Source of the DNA: Bacteroidota bacterium
Lineage (GTDB): Bacteria > Bacteroidota > Ignavibacteria > Kapaibacteriales > UBA961
Direction of reading: 5' to 3'
Length of the DNA stretch: 64,000 nt
Assembly (NCBI GenBank): GCA_009919265.1
Contig: RGCF01000004.1
Location: forward strand, 1 to 64,000
Part shown: one piece after another, positions 59,873 to 64,000 of the stretch
Position numbering within the stretch: position 1 is the first letter of the stretch
How the letters are laid out: each line of letters begins with the position of its first letter
The notes under the pieces: model-generated
Database searches by the model: none
What the model saw: only the letters and a program-made list of their open reading frames with translations
Told to the model about the DNA's origin: nothing
Position numbers and translations under genes: made by a program

Positions 59873-60673
59873 ATGAAAACAAAGTATGTATCAATCATTG
59901 CGATGATTGGATTTGCACTTATTCTCAGCTCATGCTCTGATAGTTCTACCAATCCGACACCCTCAAATGACTATTTTCCAGTAACAGCAGGTAGTTATTT
60001 TGTTTACAACAATATTAGACTTGATTCTACAACCGGTAATAGGGATATGACTGCTTTACAAGTAGATTCACTCGTCGTACTTGCTGCAACAAACAAAGAA
60101 AATAAAACTGCATATCCATTTGATGTATATAGACTAAATCAGAAAATTAGAACTGACTATTATGCAAAGGATGGTCAAACTGTATGGGGATTTTGGAAAT
60201 ATATTCCACCAGGAATTACATTGTCTGAATTAATCAATACCATCGTTCCCCAAAATTATAGATGGTCAAAGTTTGCAGATTTTGCAGCAACAGGTGAATG
60301 GACCATTGCTGATACCACAATAACAGGACTTTCAATTCCCTTCAATGGACAAAACATTCCTTTGTCATCTAATATCAACATGAAAGGAAAAAAGATCGGT
60401 ACAACAACAGAAACGATCAATGGCAACACATTCCCAAATACAACACAGTTTGAATTGACAGTAACACTCAAACCATCGATTACTATATTTGGAAATGTGA
60501 TTCCAATTGATCCTATTCCAGTTAAGCAAACAATATGGGTTGCCAAGAGTGTTGGAATTGTAAAAGAAGAGTTCCCCTCACTTGATTTAAAAGTGGTAGT
60601 GCCTGGACTTGAGCCTATTACTTATAAAGGCGATGGATATGTAAAAGAATTACTTCGCTATTCAGTAAAATAA
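59873..60673 (+). CDS. Hypothetical lipoprotein
   Basis: MKTKYVSIIAMIGFALILSSCSDSS lipobox; FPVTAGSYFVYNN. Confidence 0.6.
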   Translation: MKTKYVSIIAMIGFALILSSCSDSSTNPTPSNDYFPVTAGSYFVYNNIRLDSTTGNRDMTALQVDSLVVLAATNKENKTAYPFDVYRLNQKIRTDYYAKDGQTVWGFWKYIPPGITLSELINTIVPQNYRWSKFADFAATGEWTIADTTITGLSIPFNGQNIPLSSNINMKGKKIGTTTETINGNTFPNTTQFELTVTLKPSITIFGNVIPIDPIPVKQTIWVAKSVGIVKEEFPSLDLKVVVPGLEPITYKGDGYVKELLRYSVK

Positions 60674-60701
60674 TGACAACTGATTGCTAAGATATAGCAT
60701 A

Positions 60702-60731
60702 CCCCAATTGCAGATGCAATTGGGGTTTTTT
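60702..60731 (+). terminator. Rho-independent terminator between convergent lipoprotein gene and rimO
   Basis: CCCCAATTG CAGATG CAATTGGGG TTTTTT (9-bp perfect stem). Confidence 0.88.
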
Positions 60732-62034
60732 ATTTCACTATATGTCCAAACAAATCAAATTCAGCGGCATCATCGATTTCTACAGTAATCATGTCACCTG
60801 ATTGCAATGGAATTTCTGATCTCACATACAATTCATTATCTACCTCTGGTGCATCACGATCAGTTCTGCATTGATATTCTCCATTGATTTCCTGCTCGAC
60901 CATTGCTCGAACTCTCTTTCCTATCAACTCTTGATTTGCATCATGTGAAATCTGTTTTTGTATGTCCATCAAGATCGTTCTTCGTTCATCTTTGACTTCT
61001 TGAGGTATTGGATCTCCCAAAATATAGGCATAGGTATCATCTTCTTGTGAATAGGTGAATACCCCCATGCGATCTAATACACCGGTACTGACAAAATCAC
61101 ATAATTCCTGGAAATCTTGTTCAGTTTCACCCGGATAACCTACGATAAAAGTTGTTCTTAGAGTGATACCAGGAACTGTATCTTTAATGTTATGAATCAA
61201 TTCCTCAGTGGCCCTTCTAGTAATGCCACGACGCATAGATTTAAGCATATTGGTTGAGATATGCTGCATCGGCATATCGATATACGAACAAATATTCTCT
61301 CTTTCGGCTATGACAGGCAAAATTTCTTTCGGGAATTTTGAGGGATAAGCATACATCAAGCGAATCCACTCTGCCCCTGATGCATCACTCAAACCGCGCA
61401 ACAATGCATCAAGATTTCTTTTTCCATAGATATCCAGTCCATAACATGTGGAGTCCTGAGCAACAAGAACAAGTTCTTTCACACCCTGCCGCGTCAGTGC
61501 TTGTGCTTCCCTCACCAAATCTTCAATTGGCTTCGAGCGGTGTTTTCCTCGCATAAGGGGTATTGCACAGAATGAACAAGGATTATCACAACCTTCACTG
61601 ATTTTCATATAGGCATAATGCTTGGGAGTTGAAATAATGCGTTCGCCCAAGAGTGCATATTTTAAATCAGGTGAAACCACTTTCAAAATATTGGCATATG
61701 CTTCGGTCCCAAAAAAATGATCGACTTCAGGAATCTCGGCTTTTAAATCATTCCCATAGCGCTCTGATAAACACCCGGCAACGATAAGTGTTTCTATTTT
61801 ACCTTGTTTTTTCAATTCAGCGGCTTCAAGAATTGCTGAAACACTTTCCTCTTTAGCTAAATCAATAAAGCCACATGTATTGATGATGACTGTAGATGCC
61901 TGTTCTGGATCATCAACGAGTGTCAGTTTGGCAGACTGCAGATGCCCTGACAATACCTCGGAGTCTACTGTATTTTTACTGCATCCTAATGTAATTACAG
62001 ACACTGTATCTTTTATTTGTTCTTGTATAGCCAT
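60730..62034 (-). CDS. rimO: Ribosomal protein S12 methylthiotransferase RimO
   Basis: VITLGCSKNTVDSEVLSG, KISEGCDNPCSFCAIPLMRGKHRSKPIEDL, radical SAM CxxxCxxC, C-terminal TRAM-like. Confidence 0.95.
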   Translation of the reverse strand: MAIQEQIKDTVSVITLGCSKNTVDSEVLSGHLQSAKLTLVDDPEQASTVIINTCGFIDLAKEESVSAILEAAELKKQGKIETLIVAGCLSERYGNDLKAEIPEVDHFFGTEAYANILKVVSPDLKYALLGERIISTPKHYAYMKISEGCDNPCSFCAIPLMRGKHRSKPIEDLVREAQALTRQGVKELVLVAQDSTCYGLDIYGKRNLDALLRGLSDASGAEWIRLMYAYPSKFPKEILPVIAERENICSYIDMPMQHISTNMLKSMRRGITRRATEELIHNIKDTVPGITLRTTFIVGYPGETEQDFQELCDFVSTGVLDRMGVFTYSQEDDTYAYILGDPIPQEVKDERRTILMDIQKQISHDANQELIGKRVRAMVEQEINGEYQCRTDRDAPEVDNELYVRSEIPLQSGDMITVEIDDAAEFDLFGHIVK

Positions 62035-62174
62035 GTTTTGTCAATCATATATTCATTGAATTCATGCAAAATAACAATTTGAAGGGTGCATTCATGTAAA
62101 CAAGAAAGCAAATTATTTGCCTCATGGGGATATGACAGTTCGTATTTTTGCAATACAATCATTACTTTGCATAT

Positions 62175-62987
62175 ATGAGCACACTGTTGAACACGGCTAT
62201 CGATGCAGCACGAAAAGCCGGAAGTCTCTTGAAAGAGGGATTAACATCTGACTTTTCAGTCTCCTCCAAAAGTCGATTCCATGATTTGGTAACCGAATAT
62301 GATCTTCGTTCTGAGCGTAGTATCATGGAGCATATTCGCTTGCAATTTCCAGATCATGAGATATTGACTGAAGAATCAGGACATCACCATTCTGAAGGAG
62401 AAATTACTTGGATCATCGATCCATTGGATGGAACAGTAAATTTCGCACATGGCATTCCTTTCTTTTGCATAAGTATTGCTGCGATGAAAGATAATGAGAT
62501 TCTCTGTGGCGTGATTTATTCTCCAATGACAGATGAACTGTTTACAACTGAATTGGGCAAAGGAGCATGGTGCAATGGTATGGCATTAAAGGTTACAAAT
62601 AAGACAGTTTTGAAAGAATCATTTTTAGTGACCGGATTTCCCTATTCCGTAGCAGATAATCCCGGTCATTGCATTGATCACTTCTCACATATTGTTTCCC
62701 TTGGTATACCTATAAGAAGATTGGGTTCGGCAGCATTAGACTTGGCATATGTAGCTGCAGGTAGATTTGATGGTTTCTGGGAAATCGCATTGCAACCATG
62801 GGATATGGCAGCAGGAACATTATTGGTTCGAGAAGCAGGAGGAACTGTGATCGATTATGCAGGGAAAAATTTGAATGTGTTACAGTCTTCATCAATCATA
62901 GCCGGCAATCCATTTCTGGTCAAAGACATTCAAATTGAATTGCAGAAAGTTGATTTGTTATATCAAAGTGGTGACTTTCATGAGTAA
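62175..62987 (+). CDS. suhB: Inositol monophosphatase family protein (SuhB-like)
   Basis: LVTEYDLRSERSIMEHI, EILTEESG, WIIDPLDGTVNFAHGIPFFCISIA, WEIALQPWDMAAGTLLVREAGG; start MSTLLN at 62175. Confidence 0.9.
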   Translation: MSTLLNTAIDAARKAGSLLKEGLTSDFSVSSKSRFHDLVTEYDLRSERSIMEHIRLQFPDHEILTEESGHHHSEGEITWIIDPLDGTVNFAHGIPFFCISIAAMKDNEILCGVIYSPMTDELFTTELGKGAWCNGMALKVTNKTVLKESFLVTGFPYSVADNPGHCIDHFSHIVSLGIPIRRLGSAALDLAYVAAGRFDGFWEIALQPWDMAAGTLLVREAGGTVIDYAGKNLNVLQSSSIIAGNPFLVKDIQIELQKVDLLYQSGDFHE

Positions 62988-63864
62988 ACAAATTGAATAT
63001 ACCTATATGCATGGTGCAGGTAATATATTTTGCGTCATAGACAATAGAACACTACAACTAACAATCCCGGAACTCAAGAAATTTATTGTGGAAGATATTC
63101 CAATCAATTGGTTGGTGGATGGTCTCATTGCGATTCGAGATAGTGATGAATATGATTTTGAAGTTGATTTTTTAAATCCTGATGGTTCTCATGGTGCAAT
63201 GTGTGGAAATGGCGCTCGATGCGCAGTGGCATATTATCTAAAGGAAATATTGAATCTAAGACCTGATATAGGTGATGTAGAATTCATGATGGCAGGTACA
63301 GAGTATCAAGCGGAGTATATTCTCTTTGGTGAAATTGTCAGCATATATTTTAAAGAAACACCTACAATCAAACTTGTAGAATTACCCACAAAACCTATGA
63401 TACATGGGTATTATGTTGAAAATGGCTCGGATCATGTGATAATTGATGCAAAACAACTCATGAATCACGAAGATGAATTTGAAGATTTCCCATTGAACAC
63501 ATTTGCCAAGCCGCTAAGAAATTCAAAACTCTTTCCCAGAGGCGCAAATGTGAATATAGTATATGCCAAACCGGATGGTACTCTTCTTATTCGAACTTTT
63601 GAACGAGGAGTAGAACGCGAAACAGCGGCTTGCGGAACAGGAGCATTAGCTGCTGCATTTGCCTATGTATCTCAATCAGGTTCCCCATTTATTTCTGGCA
63701 GTGATCATACATATCCGAAATCACTCAAAACAAAGTCAGGTTATGTATTAACCATTAACAAGATAATTGGAAGTTCTGGACTTCGTTTATCAGGTCCAGC
63801 AGAATTTTTGAGTGAAGAAGAGGCCTATGAAATGTTTCTTCAATACAAAGTAGGATTATCATGA
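62980..63864 (+). CDS. dapF: Diaminopimelate epimerase
   Basis: MHGAGNIFCVID, GAMCGNGARCAVAYY, FERGVERETAACGTGALAAA; start at 62980 overlaps the upstream stop codon (ATGAGTAA). Confidence 0.93.
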   Translation: MSKQIEYTYMHGAGNIFCVIDNRTLQLTIPELKKFIVEDIPINWLVDGLIAIRDSDEYDFEVDFLNPDGSHGAMCGNGARCAVAYYLKEILNLRPDIGDVEFMMAGTEYQAEYILFGEIVSIYFKETPTIKLVELPTKPMIHGYYVENGSDHVIIDAKQLMNHEDEFEDFPLNTFAKPLRNSKLFPRGANVNIVYAKPDGTLLIRTFERGVERETAACGTGALAAAFAYVSQSGSPFISGSDHTYPKSLKTKSGYVLTINKIIGSSGLRLSGPAEFLSEEEAYEMFLQYKVGLS

Positions 63865-64000
63865 TATTCATGGGCATAGATCCCGGAAGTGTGATTTGCG
63901 GATATGGTGTGATTGAAAAATCCGGCAATAATTCATTCCATGTACTTGAATATGGAGTAGTAGAAGCAAAAAAACATTTTGATTCCATGCCGCAAAGATT
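63861..64000 (+). CDS. ruvC: Crossover junction endodeoxyribonuclease RuvC, 5' portion (truncated by window edge)
   Basis: ATGATATTC... translates MIFMGIDPGSVICGYGVIEKSGNNSFHVLEYGVVEAKK; overlaps the dapF stop codon (ATGA). Confidence 0.88.
   Translation, partial: MIFMGIDPGSVICGYGVIEKSGNNSFHVLEYGVVEAKKHFDSMPQR

Noticed and set aside
62109-62121. Near-palindrome GCAAATTATTTGC between rimO and suhB
   Set aside because: Only 6-bp arms in AT-rich sequence; not enough to claim a site.
1-64000. CRISPR arrays, transposons, integrases, prophage genes, toxin-antitoxin or defence islands
   Set aside because: No regularly spaced repeats and no recognisable mobile-element or defence proteins in any translated ORF.

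Overview
This 64 kb window looks like ordinary chromosome from an AT-rich bacterium in the Bacteroidota/Chlorobiota/Kapabacteria neighbourhood. That placement is an inference from T9SS-type C-terminal domains, an Alternative Complex III (Act) cluster, TAnnTTTG-like promoter motifs and gene content. Most of it is densely packed housekeeping genes. The centrepiece is a ~14 kb minus-strand respiratory cluster (about 7.2-21.1 kb): lipoprotein cytochrome c, cox subunits II and I, ctaB, cox subunits III and IV, SCO, a small CPNCK membrane protein, then actA-actF. Other blocks are: a PTPS/QueD-like gene, folE, rnhB and pyrC in an overlapping operon; an LptD-like protein; an actinobacterial-style fused 2-oxoglutarate dehydrogenase; a tRNA-Leu(TAA); arginase/hpf/hprK; a 1672-aa T9SS secreted protein; pdhA-purT-pdhB; nif3, zinc-ribbon, RNase P RNA, miaE, fmt and rsmG in one run; a DUF1800/DUF1501 pair; a LysM lytic transglycosylase; a standalone IcmF-type acyl-CoA mutase catalytic chain; rimO, suhB, dapF and a partial ruvC. 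I saw no CRISPR array, transposase, integrase, phage or defence genes. I found no clear undescribed multi-gene system. The best leads are the cobalamin-domain-less IcmF-like mutase, the RNase P RNA embedded in an operon directly before miaE, purT inserted between the PDH E1 subunit genes, the uncharacterised CPNCK protein between SCO and actA, and several perfect or near-perfect inverted or direct repeats at gene starts. All product calls are by motif recognition from the supplied translations; no database search was run.
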